This document shows, piece after piece, positions 33,866 through 45,247 of a stretch of DNA of 64,000 bases. Numbering within the stretch: the first letter of the stretch is position 1; each line of letters starts with the position of its first letter. Below the pieces are notes generated by a model. It made no database searches, was not told the origin of the DNA, and worked only from the letters and a program-made list of their open reading frames with translations. The position numbers and the translations under genes are program-made. This DNA is from Pectinophora gossypiella (Eukaryota; Arthropoda; Insecta; Lepidoptera; Gelechiidae), in contig NW_026063270.1 of assembly GCF_024362695.1 (NCBI RefSeq), positions 186,001 through 250,000 of the forward strand, read 5' to 3'.

Positions 33866-34468
33866 CCTCTATAACACTCATCTGAGAACATGCACCAATC
33901 ACCCACGAACTCATTCCTGAAATCCGCATTGAAATCAGACAATACGTTTTAATTTTAATAATATTGCAATATAAACGTTTCACACTAATATAGCAGCGCC
34001 TCCTAGTGAGTTAATATCATAAGACTTATCTTAGACCATGCACCATTCAACTACGAACCCATTGCTGAAAACCGCATTGAAATCGGACAATTCGTTTTAA
34101 TATTATTGCAATACTATTTTTCACTAATATTGTAGCACCCTCTAGTGAGTTAAAGACGTAATTTTTATTATTTGGGAACATGCAATAAGCTACCACGTAC
34201 ACATTGCCGAAAACAGAATTGTAATCGGACATTTCGTTTTGATTATATTGCAACATTGTTTTGCACTAATATTGTGGCGCCCCTAGTGAGTTACAGCCAT
34301 GACACCTGTCTAAGAACATGAATTCATCAAACACAAACCCGCTATTGAAAACCGCCTCAAAATCGGATCATTAGTTTAAAAGATAGGTGGTAACATTACT
34401 TTGCACAAACGCACACACAAACATCTCTCACCCTAAACGCATATAAATGCTCCGTTCCGTCGTGGGTA
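33866..34468. repeat. Tandem repeat with about 140-bp units, 'cccctagtgagtta' family
   Basis: Phrases 'cactaatat-gtagc-cc-ctagtgagtta', 'gaacatg-a--catc', 'gaaaaccgcattgaaatcgg' and 'acaattcgtttta' recur in about four diverged units. The block ends in 'acatctctcaccctaaacgc' and 'ctccgttccgtcgtgggtaa'. A second partial copy at 35308-35517 ends the same way, so the end is a true element border. Confidence 0.7.
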
Positions 34469-34540
34469 ATAAATGTAATTAAAATTATACTAACCGTAAT
34501 TAACAACACTTTGCTTTACTTAATACATAACATACATAAA

Positions 34541-34863
34541 CTGCCTATATACGTCCCACTGCTGGGCACAGGCCTCCCCTCAATCAACCGGAGGGGGTAT
34601 GGAGCATACTCCATCACGCTGCTCCACTGCGGGTTGGTGGAGGTGTTTTTACGGCTAATAGCCGGGACCAACGGCTTAACGTACCCTCCGAAGCACAGAA
34701 TCATCTTACTTTTTCGGACAATCAGGTGATTCAAGCCTGAAAAGTCCTTACCAAACAAAGAGGACAGTCTCACAAAGTGATTTCGACAATGTCCCCATCG
34801 GGAATCGAACCCGGAACACCAGATCGTGAGCCTAACGCTCTAACCACTAGACCACGGAGGCTG
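34541..34863 (-). repeat. tRNA-derived SINE with intact A and B boxes, reverse orientation
   Basis: On the minus strand the tRNA-like head has box A TGGTCTAGTGGT (plus 34843-34854) and box B GGTTCGATTCC (plus 34801-34811), with tRNA-like spacing. The remainder ends on the plus-left with 'tatatacgtcccactgctgg', a phrase common in moths. Small pieces of the same family lie at 47880-47912 and 62632-62664 inside the Gypsy-2 LTRs. Confidence 0.85.
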
Positions 34864-35307
34864 TTTACTTAATACTACCTGATTATTGAGTGATGGGTTC
34901 AACTTTATGAATTAAATGAGGATTAATTGGATGAATTTGATTCACTTGACCACACAATCCACGTGCCACTTATAGTCGATCTTGATTTTTCTTTAATCTT
35001 CTCTTTAATCTTCGCCAATCACTTCGTATTAATTTATCTACAATTTATTGATTGTGATCTGGGATCTTCTCTGAAATCTGGCTCGAAGGACCATGAATAT
35101 GCCATCAGGCAAAAAGGCATATCAATGCCTTTTTACTGATTTTTAAGGGATTTAGGTAGCAATGAAACAGCACCGTGTTCGACGTAATTACGTGTAATCA
35201 ATGGAACCGAAAAAAAAAACGCCTGTCAAAAACAATTAACTAATAAAAACTATTGCAAATAAATTGCTATTATAAATTGAAGAGGCGTTTCGGATAATAT
35301 TTATTCT
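34864..35307. other. AT-rich spacer
   Basis: No gene or partnered repeat was recognised. A 70-residue frame at 34927-35139 has no motif. Confidence 0.35.
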
Positions 35308-35517
35308 AAACACTAATATTGTGGCGCCCCCTAGTGAGTTACAGACATGACACTTGTCTAATAACATGAACTCATCAAACACAAACCCGTTATTGAAAAC
35401 CGCATCAAAATCGGATTATTAGTTTAGAAGATAATTAATAACATTTCTTTGCACAAACGCACACACAAACATCTCTCACCCTAAACGCATATACCTGCTC
35501 CGTTCCGTCGTGGGTAA
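35308..35517. repeat. Second copy of the 'cccctagtgagtta' repeat, one unit
   Basis: It matches the last unit and the end of 33866-34468, including 'acatctctcaccctaaacgc' and the 'cgttccgtcgtgggtaa' border. It stops exactly where array element E3 begins. Confidence 0.7.
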
Positions 35518-36240
35518 AAATAGGTCAGGATGCGATAGTTTCGCCAGGCCGTAGGGTGTCTCCCTGATGCGGAGCAGCTATCGGAAACCCAGACGTATTT
35601 TCATACTCGACATGACGTTCCGATCACATTCCTATACATCATTTTTATCCCCGAGGCATTTTCAGGAAAAACAAAAAATTTGTATGGTTGCCATCTTGTT
35701 TTTCCGCCATTTTGATTTTTTTTCAACGGCGATAAGATTTGACCAAGATTTAAATACATAGTGCGAAAAAAAATTTGATCCAGATGTGATAGTTTTGCCA
35801 GGCCGTAGGGTGTCTCCCTGATGCGGAGCAGGTTTTCAAGATCGAGAAGTATTTCCATACTCAACAATACGTTCCGATTACGCCCCCATTCATAGTTTTT
35901 ATCCCTGAGACATTTTCTGGAAAAATAAAATTTTGTATGGCGGCCATCTTGTTTTTCCGCCATTTTGATTTTTTTTCACCGGTGATTGAATTTGACCAAG
36001 ATTTAAATAGGTTTCGTGAAAACAGAATCGTTCCAGGTGCGATAGTTTTGCCAGACGGTAGGGTGTCTCCCTGATGCGGAGCAATTTTCCAAGATCTGGA
36101 AGTTTTCCCATACTCACCGGAAGATCTTGATCACACCCCCCATACATCACTTTTACCCCCCGATGCTCCTTCTGGGAGAACAACCCTGTCAGTCAGTCAG
36201 TGAGTCAGTCAGTCAGTCAGTGGGTTTGTAGCTATATATA
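35518..36240 (-). mobile_element. Array element E3, left-truncated
   Basis: It lacks the CTAG end and starts within a unit ('ggatgcgatagtttcgcc'). It has about three units, then the terminal (GTCA)n tract and 'gggtttgtagctatatata'. The boundary at 35517/35518 suggests that the upstream repeat inserted there or deleted the left part. Confidence 0.7.
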
Positions 36241-36246
36241 GTATAA

Positions 36247-37557
36247 CTAGATTTCGCGTGGTTCGCTCGCAGCAAGCTGCTCGCGTGTCTTTACCGCGAT
36301 AGAATTTGACCAAGACTTAAATAGGTTTTGTGAAATCAAAAAAGTTCTAGGTGCTATAGTTTTGCCAGGCCGTAGGGTGTCTCCCTGATGCGGAGCAGTT
36401 TTCCAAGATGACGTTCCGATCACGCCCCTATACATCAATTTTAGCTCTGAGACATTTTCTGGAAAAACAAAAATTTGTATGGCGGCCATCTTGTTTTTCG
36501 GCCATTTTGTTTTTTTTTTTTCACCGGCGATAAAATTTGATCAAGATTTAAATAGATTTCGTGAAAACAAAAAAGTTCCAGGTGCGATAGTTTTGCCAGG
36601 CCGTAGGGTATCTCCCTGATGCGGAGCAGCTATCGAAAACCCAGACGTATTTTCATACTTGACATGACGTTCCGATCACATTCCTATACATCATTTTTAC
36701 CCCCGAGGCATTTTCAGAAAAGACGAAAAATTTGTATGGCGGCCATCTTGATTTTCCGCCATTTTGATTTTTTTTCACCGACAACAGAATTTGACTAAGA
36801 TTTTAATAGGTTTGGTGGAAAAAAAAAATGTTCCAGGTGGCATAGTTTTGCCAGGCCGTAGGGTGTCTCCCTGATGCGGAGCAGATTTTCAAGATCGAGC
36901 AGTATTTCCATACTCAACTTGAGGTTTTGATCACACCTCCCATACATCATTTTTACCCCCGAGGCATTTTCTGGAAAAACGAAAATTTTGTATGGCGGCC
37001 ATCTTGTTTTTCCGCCATTTTGTTTTTTTTTCACCGGGGATTGGATTTGACCAAGATTTAAATATGTAATGCGAAAAAAAAATTGCTCCAGGTTTTATAC
37101 TTTTGCCAGGCTGTAGGGTGCCGCCCTGATGCGGAGCACTTTTCAAAGATCGAGAAGTATTTTCATACTCATCAAGACGTTCCGATTACAACCCCATACA
37201 CAGTTTTTACCCCCGAGACATTTTCTGGAAAAACAAAATTTTGTATGGCGGCCATCTTGTTTTTCCGCCATTTTGTTTTTTTTTCACCGACAATAGAATT
37301 TGAACAAGATTTAAATAGGTTTTGCGAAAAAAAAATTGCACCAGGTATAATAGTTGCGCCAGACTGTAGGGTGTCTCCCTGATGCGGAGCAGTTTTCCAA
37401 GATCTGGGATTTTTCCCATACTCACCGGGAGGTCCCAATCACACCCCCCATACATCATTTTCACCCCCCGACGCTCCTTCTGGGAGAACAACCCTGTCAG
37501 TGAGTCAGTCAGTGAGTCAGTCAGTCAGTCAGTGGGTTTGTAGCTATATATAGTATA
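36247..37557 (-). mobile_element. Array element E4, complete, about five units
   Basis: It runs from CTAGATTTCGCG to 'gggtttgtagctatatatag'. The landmark 'gtagggt' marks about five units. Their internal parts alternate between 'cccc-atacacag' and 'catacatcattttt' variants, so neighbouring units are not simple recent duplications. Confidence 0.75.
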
Positions 37558-37567
37558 ATAATAATAA

Positions 37568-38340
37568 CTAGATGTCGCGTGGTTCGCTCGCAGCAAGCTG
37601 CTCGCGTGTCTTGTTTTCCCGCCATTTTTTTACCGCGATAAAATTTGACCAAGACTAAAATAGGTCTTGTGAAATCAAAAAAAATCTAGGTGCTATAGTT
37701 TTGCCAGGCCGTAGGGTGTCTCCCTGATGCGGAGCAGTTTTCCAAGATGACGTTCCGATCATCAATTTTACCTCTGAGACATTTTCTGGAAAAACAAAAA
37801 TTTGTATGGCGGCCATCTTGTTTTTCTGCCATTTTGTTTTTTTTTTTCACCAGGGAAAAATTTGACCAAGAATTAAATAGGTTTCGTGAAAACAAAAAAG
37901 GTCCAGATGCGATAGTTTCGCCAGGCCGTAGGGTGTCTCCCTGATGCGGAGCAGTTTTCCAAGATGACGTTCCGATCACACCCCTATACATCATTTTTAC
38001 ACCCGAGACATTTTCTGGAAAAACAAAAATTTATATGGCGGCCATCTTGTTTTTCGGCCATTTTGTTTTTTTTTTCACCGGCGATAAAATTTGACCAAGA
38101 TTTAAATAGGTTTCGTGAAAAAATAATCGTTCCAGGTGCGATAGTTGCGCCAGGCCGTAGGGTCTCTCCCTGATGCGGAGCAGTTTTCCAAGATCTGGAA
38201 GTTTTCCCATACTCATCGGAAGATCTTGATCACACGCCCCATACACCATTTTTACCCCCCGACACTCCTTCTGGGAGAACAACCCTGTCAGTGAGTCAGT
38301 GAGTGAGTCAGTCAGTCAATGGGTTTGTAGCTTTATATAA
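37568..38340 (-). mobile_element. Array element E5, complete, about three units
   Basis: It has the same ends as E4 with fewer units. The first unit carries a deletion around 37760 that joins 'cgttccgatc' directly to 'atcaattttacc'. Confidence 0.75.
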
Positions 38341-38345
38341 TACAA

Positions 38346-39645
38346 CTAGATGTCGCGTGGTTCGCTCGCAGCAAGCTGCTCGCGTGTCCTGTATTAGTTC
38401 AAAGCTTTGTATGGCGGCCATCTTGTTTTCGTGAAATCAAAAAAGTTCTAGGTGCTATAGTTTTGCCAGGCCGTAGGGTGTCTCCTTGATGCGGAGCAGT
38501 TTTCCAAGATGACGTTCCGATCACACCCCTATACATAATTTTTACACCCGAGGCATTTTCTGGGAAAACAAAAATTTATATGGCGGCCATCTTGTTTTTC
38601 GGCCATTTTGTTTTTTTTTCACCGGCGATAAAATTTGACCAAGACTTTAATAGGCTTCGTGAAAACAAAAAAGTTCCAGGTGCGATAGTTTCGCCAGGCT
38701 GTAGGGTGTCTCCCTGATGCGGAGCAGCTTTCGAAGATCGAAAAGTATTTCCATACTCAACATGATGTTTCAATCACATTCCTCATACATCATTTTTACC
38801 CCCGAGGCATTTTCTGGAAAAACGAAAATTTTGTATGACGGCCATCTTGTTTTTCCGCCATTTTGGTTTTTTTTCACCGGGCATTGGATTTGACCAAGAA
38901 TTAAGTAGGTTTAGTGGAAAAAAAAATGTTCTATGTTTGATAGTTTAGCCAGGCCGTAGGGTGTCTCCCTGATGCGGAGCAGTTTTTCAAGATCGAGCAG
39001 TATTGAAATACTCAACATGACGATCCGATCACATCCCTATACATCATTTTTACCTTTGAGGCATTTTCAGGAAAAACGAAAATTTTGTATGGCGGCCATC
39101 TTGTTTTTCCGCCATTTTGGTTTTTTTTCACCGGGGATTGGATTTGACCAAGATTTAAATATGTTTCGCGAAAGAAAAATTGCTCCAGGTTTTATAGTTT
39201 TGCCAGGCCGTAGGGTGTCTCCCTGATGCGGAGCAGTTTTTCAAGATCGAGAAAAATTTCCATAGTCAACGGGATGTTCCGATTACAACCCCATACACAG
39301 TTTTTACCAACGAGGCATTTTTTCAAAAAACGAAATTTTGTATGGCGGCCATCTTGTTTTTCCGCCATTTTGTTTTTTTTTCACCCACAATAAAATTTGA
39401 CCAAGATTTAAATAGGTTTTGCGAAAAAAAAATTGATCCAGGTATAATAGTTGCGCCAGACTGTAGGGTGTCTCCCTGATGCGGAGCAGTTTTCCAAGAT
39501 TTGGGATTTTTCCCATACTCACCGGGAGGTCCCGATCACACCCCCCATACATCATTTTCACCCCCCGACCCTCCTTCTGGGAGAACAATTATGTCAGTGA
39601 GTGAGTCAGTCAGTCAGTCAGTGGGTTTGTAGCTATATATATTAT
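38346..39645 (-). mobile_element. Array element E6, complete, about five units
   Basis: Standard CTAG end and hairpin at the left, (GTCA)n and 'gggtttgtagctatatata' at the right. Near the left end it shares 'gtattagttc-aagctttgta' with E1 and with the element at 63143, which groups these three as a subfamily. Confidence 0.75.
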
Positions 39646-39700
39646 AATATAATAATAATAATAATAATAATATAATAATAATAATAAAATAATAAAATAA
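39640..39700. repeat. (TAA)n microsatellite between E6 and E7
   Basis: An impure run of TAA/ATA triplets fills the linker between two elements. Shorter versions of the same linker lie at 37550-37567 and 41000-41010. Confidence 0.85.
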
Positions 39701-41002
39701 CTAGATGTCGCGTGGTTCGCTCGCAGCAAGCTGCTCGCGTGTCTTGTTTACCCGCCATTTTTTTGCCGCGATAGAATTTGACCAAGACTAAAATAGGTCT
39801 CGTGAAATCAAAAAAGTTCTAGGTGCTATAGTTTTGCCAGGCCGTAGGGTGTCTCCCTGATGCGGAGCAGTTTTCCAAGATGACATTCCGATCACACCCC
39901 TATACATCATTTTTACAGCCGAGACATTTTCTGGAAAAACAAAAATTTATATGGCGGCCATCTTGTTTTTCGGCCATTTTGTTTTTTTTTTTTCACCGGC
40001 GATAAAATTTGACCAAGATTTAAATAGGTCTCGCGAAAACCAAAACGTTCCAGGTGTAATGTGTTTGCCAGGCCGTAGGGTGCCCCCTGATGCGGAGTAG
40101 TTTTCAATGATGACGTTCCGATCACACCCCTATACATTAATTTCACCTCTGAGACATTTTCTGGAAACAAAACAAAAATTTATATGGCGGCCATCTTGTT
40201 TTTCGGCCATTTTGTTTTTTTTTTCACCGGCGATAAAATTTGACCAAGATTTAAATAGGTTTCGTGAAATCAAAAATGTTCCAGGTGCGATAGTTTTGCC
40301 AGGCCGTAGGGTGTCTCCCTGATGCGGAGCAGTTTTTCAAGATCGAGCTGTATTGACATACTCAACATGACGATCCGATCACATCCCTATACATCATTTT
40401 TACCCCCGAGGCATTTTCAGAAAAAACAAAAAATTTGTATGGCGGCCATCTTGATTTTCCGCCATTTTGGTTTTTTTTCACCGGCGATTGGATTTGACCA
40501 AGATTTAAATACGTTGTGCGAAAAAATCATTGTTCCAGGTGCGATAGGTTAGCCAGGCCGTAGGGTGTCTCCCTGATGCGGAGCAGTTTGCGAAGATCGA
40601 GCAGTTTTTCCATAGTCAACGGGATGTTCCGATTACAACCCCATACACAGTTTTTACCAACGAGGCATTTTTTCAAAAAACGAAATTTTGTATGGCGGCC
40701 ATCTTGTTTTCGGCCATTTTGTTTTTTTTTCACCCACAATAGAATTTGACCAAGATTTAAATAGGTTGTGCGAAAAAAAAATTGATCTAGGTATAATAGT
40801 TGCGCCAGACTGTAGGGTGTCTCCCTGATGCGGAGCAGTTTTCCAAGATCTGGAAGTTTTTCCATACTCACCGGGAGATCCAGATCACACCCCCCATACA
40901 TCATTTTGACCCCCCGACGCTCCTTCTGGGAGAACAACCCTGTCAGTGAGTCAGTCAGTCAGTCAGTGAGTCAGTCAGTGGGTTTGTAGCTATATATAAT
41001 AT
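39701..41002 (-). mobile_element. Array element E7, complete, about five units
   Basis: The CTAG end is at 39701 and the tail at about 41000. One unit near 40070-40105 has the shortened 'gtagggtgccccctgatgcg' form also seen in other elements. No coding capacity. Confidence 0.75.
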
Positions 41003-41010
41003 AATAATAA

Positions 41011-42056
41011 CTAGATGTCGCGTGGTTCGCTCGCAGCAAGCTGCTCGCGTGTCTTGTTTTCCCGCCATTTTTTTACCGCGATAGAATTTGACCAAGATTT
41101 TAATAGGTTTGGTGAAAAAAGAATCGTTCCAGGAGCGATAGTTTTCCCATTCCGTAGGGTGCCGCCCTGATGCGGAGCAGTATTTGAAGGTCGGGAAGTA
41201 TTTCCATACTCAATATGACATTTTGATCTCATTCCTCTTACATCATATTCACCCCGAGGCATTTTCGAGAAAAACGAAAATTTTGTATGTCGGCCATCTT
41301 GTTTTTCCGCCATTTTGTTTTTTTTTTCACTGGCGATAAAATTTGACCAAGACTTTAATAGGTTTCGTGAAAACAAAAAAGTTCCAGGTGCGATAGTTTC
41401 GCCAGGCTGTAAGGTGTCTCCCTGATGCGGAGCAGCTTTCGAAGATCGAATAGTATTTCCATACTCAACATGATGTTTCGATCACATTCCTTATACATCA
41501 TTTTTACCCCCGAGGCATTTTCAGGAAAAACGAAAATTTTGTATGGCGGCCATCTTGTTTTTCCGCCATTTTGGTTTTTTTTCACCGGAGATTGGATTTG
41601 ACCAAGATTAAAATATGTTTCGCGAAAGAAAAATTGCTCCAGGTTTTATAGTTTTGCCAGGCCGTAGGGTGTCTCCCTGATGCGGAGCAGTTTTTCAAGA
41701 TCGAACAGTTTTTCCATACTCAGCTTGACGTTTTGATCACACCCCGTACATAATTTTTACCTCCGAGTCATTTTCTAGAAAAACAACATTTTGTATGGCG
41801 GCCATCTTTATTTCCGCCATTTTGTTTTTTTTTACCCGCAATTAAATTTGACCAAGATTTAAATAGGTTTTGCGAAAAAAAAATTGATCCAGGTATAATA
41901 GTTGCGCCAGACTGTAGGGTCTCTCCCTGATGCGGAGCAGTTTTCCAATATCTGGAAGTTTTCCCATACTCACTGGGAGATCTTGATCACACCCCCCATA
42001 CACCATTTTTACCCCCCGACGCTCCTTCTGGGAGAACAACCCTGTCAGTGAGTCAG
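41011..42056 (-). mobile_element. Array element E8, left part, split by Gypsy-2
   Basis: About four units, ending inside the (GTCA)n tract at 'gtgagtcag', where the Gypsy-2 LTR begins. The missing tail resumes at 63094 with TCAGTCAGTCAG and 'acatgggtttgtagctatat'. Confidence 0.85.
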
Positions 42057-42955
42057 TGTAACGCACCCCCCCTTACATAAATACTATATAAATAAATCCC
42101 ACACACTCAATCCACGACTAAACAACCAGGATTCGACCCTGGGTTATAGTCAAACTAAGTGATTAAATTGGCCATTATTATTGTTGTGATCGTCTAGTAT
42201 AAAGGTAGGACCTTATGTTGTGTTTTGTAGTAACTCAAATTCTTTTATATGAAGGTAGCTGAGTCAGATATGAATGCATGTTATTGAGGGCATGTGAATA
42301 AAGAATAATACTAACTTAATATACTACATATATACTTAATAACAATACAAATAGGTTATAATTGTGTCACTAGGGTACATAAGAAAGTCAAAGAATTATC
42401 TCAGTAATAAGGCAATGGAATGTAAGATATTATAAATATTTATAGTTTAAAAAAAACAGTTAAGTCAACGCCAAGCAACCCTAAACTTAATGACACTGAT
42501 TAAAGCTTATAATTAAACAAATTAAACAAGAGAGACTTACAAGAAGGTAAGAAATAAATTAGTTATTTAAAATATGTTTAGGAATTTGGTTTTATTATTG
42601 TAAAAGATCTAGGAACACAGGAAAAGGATTAGAATACCATACCAACAATGTAATAGTATAGGGTGCCGTTTCGAGCCCCGACCACGCTCACCGGCGAATG
42701 AGGCCCTACCCTGATTTAGGCCCCTCTCCGAAAGAAACATATAGGTTTTTTATGGAATGATAAGCACATAAAATATGTGACATATCAGGAGCATTAGGTA
42801 AATAGTTGGTAGGTAAAGGGAAGAGCTTCCCAACACCAATTTCACATATGTAATAAAATTATTTAAGTCAGACAGATTTACATCCAATCTAACAACACAA
42901 CTCATTGTGATGCATAGTTAGCACCATAGCCATGGCGCAAAAAAAGTAAGTATGT

Positions 42956-43250
42956 GAGCGACTTAGCAACCGGAAGCCAATGTGCAGCTACTCATCACTG
43001 TCCTCCCCCCAATACACCACAGTGCAAGAGGATCAACAGAAGCAGTGACTACCGAACTGGATTGACCCCAAATATACTAAGCAAAAGGTCCCTAACAAAA
43101 CGAATGAGCGACTTAGCAACCGAAGGCAATACGCAGCTACTCATCACTGTCCTCCCCCCAATACACCACAGTGCAAGAGGATCAACAGAAGCAGAGACTA
43201 CCGAACTGGATTGACCCCGAGTATACTAAGCAAAAATGTCCCTAACGTCC
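42956..43250. repeat. 150-bp tandem repeat, two units, in the Gypsy-2 LTR
   Basis: 'gagcgacttagcaacc' starts at 42956 and again at 43106. Both units contain 'catcactgtcctccccccaa' and end 'ctaagcaaaa'. The same pair is at 57708-58002 in the other LTR. Confidence 0.9.
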
Positions 43251-43685
43251 CTACTATGGCTTCAGCGGCATTGCAATAACACCAGCCATAGGAATAAGTA
43301 TGAGTGTGAGATGGATGGTCATGAATATGACACCAACCATGAATCACAAGAATATATGCAGTCAAACTGGATGTAATTGTTATGCATAAATGCATTATTG
43401 CAATAAAATTGCATGTTAGTAAGCAAACAAGTTGCATAGTGAAATCAGGCCAGGTAAACCCCTGGACAAGGTATAGGTTGTAAAGTTAGGTATGTCACAA
43501 ACTAGCAACAGTGACATTAAGGTATTATTAGGTAGATGAATAGTAAAATAACACAAATAAATTGTGTTGAATTGGTTTGTATATCAGTGTAATCAAGCCA
43601 GGCAGGCCCAGACAATACAGTAAGTATATAGAAGTCATGTTAAGTCACATAGGTGAAATAACAACACAGATTCAAAATATATAAG

Positions 43686-43691
43686 TTTATT
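43686..43691 (-). promoter_or_regulatory. Candidate polyadenylation hexamer in the 3' LTR
   Basis: The minus strand reads AATAAA, about 1.5 kb downstream of the LTR TATA box. It is one of several AT-rich candidates, so the use of this one is unproven. Confidence 0.25.
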
Positions 43692-45238
43692 CAAAAGCCA
43701 TTATCAATACCATTACCTTCATCTCATGGTATCCAGACTTTTATAATTCAATTCAAATTAGTAATTAATTGTATTATTTACATGGCTTAATAAGCCACAA
43801 TGAGCTGATAGGTCCAGAGTGGGTCATAATAAATTTACATTATAACACAAGAGGACAAAGTTGACCCATACCATACAATACTACTACTGATTATATGGCA
43901 TCGGCTAGAGTCTTCATACTCGAAAGCATCGCCACGCACAACCGCTCATCAGGAGGAGGCAATCCAACCTGACTATCCAAGTCGCAGCGCTGGCTCGATA
44001 CTGATTATCTAGCTTCCTCTCATATTGGCGGATGGTCATCCTGTCCCAATATCAGAAAGAAGGTCATGGATAATAATATCTCACCGCACCACTCCTGTAG
44101 ATAGCTGTATCTCCCAAAGCACCACTATAGAACAATCCAGAACCATGTTACAGTGGTAACAACAACTGTTCCTACAATTATTCTACATTGACACAGTGAG
44201 GTAGCAGGCCGTAAACCATAAAGGTTCACCCTGTGTAACTTCAGATTGGTTTTCGAATAGAATCCTCAGAGGAATTCTAACTACAATAAAACACAGCAAG
44301 ATTACAATCCAACCTGGACCAACAGTCTAGGTTCATAATATAAGGTAAAATCTAAATCCATGAGGTTACCTCTAAAACAAGGATACCTCATTCTGCATAC
44401 TGATCTCCCCATCTCCAAGCAATAATTATATTACCTCGAAATGTGGATCCCAACACACAGAACTACAAGCAGAACATTCTTGTCCAGTCTATGCGGCAAT
44501 ATGTACAATTTTCATTGTAAACATTGACACACAGTCCAAACATAACCAATAAGAAAAATAAAGTCCAGTCAGAATATCGCAAGCAGTCATTCCCTACACG
44601 TCAGTAAAGTGTCAGTCAAAAAGTTAAATAGATAAACATACATAAACTACATATAATAACATAAATAATAACAAAACACAAACAAAGGTAAACAATCACA
44701 AGCAGCACATGGTCCCTACGTTCGCAAGCTTCCCTACACACTTTTGACACATCCTACTCCTATCGGGCCCTAACTTTAGCGTAAAATTGTACCTGTCGTC
44801 TGAGATCTGATGATCTCAGACCTGTTTCCAACGATGCCTGAAAGAAAAGGTAATTAGTACACCACACTTCCTAGTTTAAACCTATCAAGGTCCCTACAGC
44901 GCACTCCGCGGACTTTTGTCGGACAAAACCTACAAATTTCACGTAATCTACGCACGGAAGCTAATTCTAATCCCTATTCTAACGCGGTAGAAGATCAGCT
45001 ACACCACGGGAGGTTCGAATAGCTGATTAAAGAGCAAATTTACATATTTTGACAAAATAATAATCGCGCACTGTAATCCTGAGCTACGGAGCTCTAAAAG
45101 TCGCGACAGCTGGTAATCCAGCAGAACGGATCCCTAACAACTTACAGAATAGCTAGTCCGACTTGAAATCCCTAAACCGGCAGCACCTCCTGCTGTTCTT
45201 GCTCCGAGCGAAGTTTTCCCAAAAAATCGTGCAAAACC

Positions 45239-45247
45239 CCTTTTATA
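45239..45247 (-). promoter_or_regulatory. TATA box in the Gypsy-2 3' LTR
   Basis: The minus strand reads TATAAAAGG in a GGGTATAAAAGGGG context, correctly oriented for the element's transcription. The equivalent in the 5' LTR is at 59991-59999. Confidence 0.55.

Noticed and set aside
34791..34863. A tRNA gene with A and B boxes
   Set aside because: The tRNA-like head continues into a SINE body. Its arms do not fold into a full cloverleaf by eye, and a related head occurs at 17145-17345.
32145..42066. About 30 frames of 60-140 residues with phrases like 'SRKCLRGKN' and 'KTRWPPYKI'
   Set aside because: All read the same non-coding 250-bp unit in different frames and orientations; stops and indels differ freely between units.
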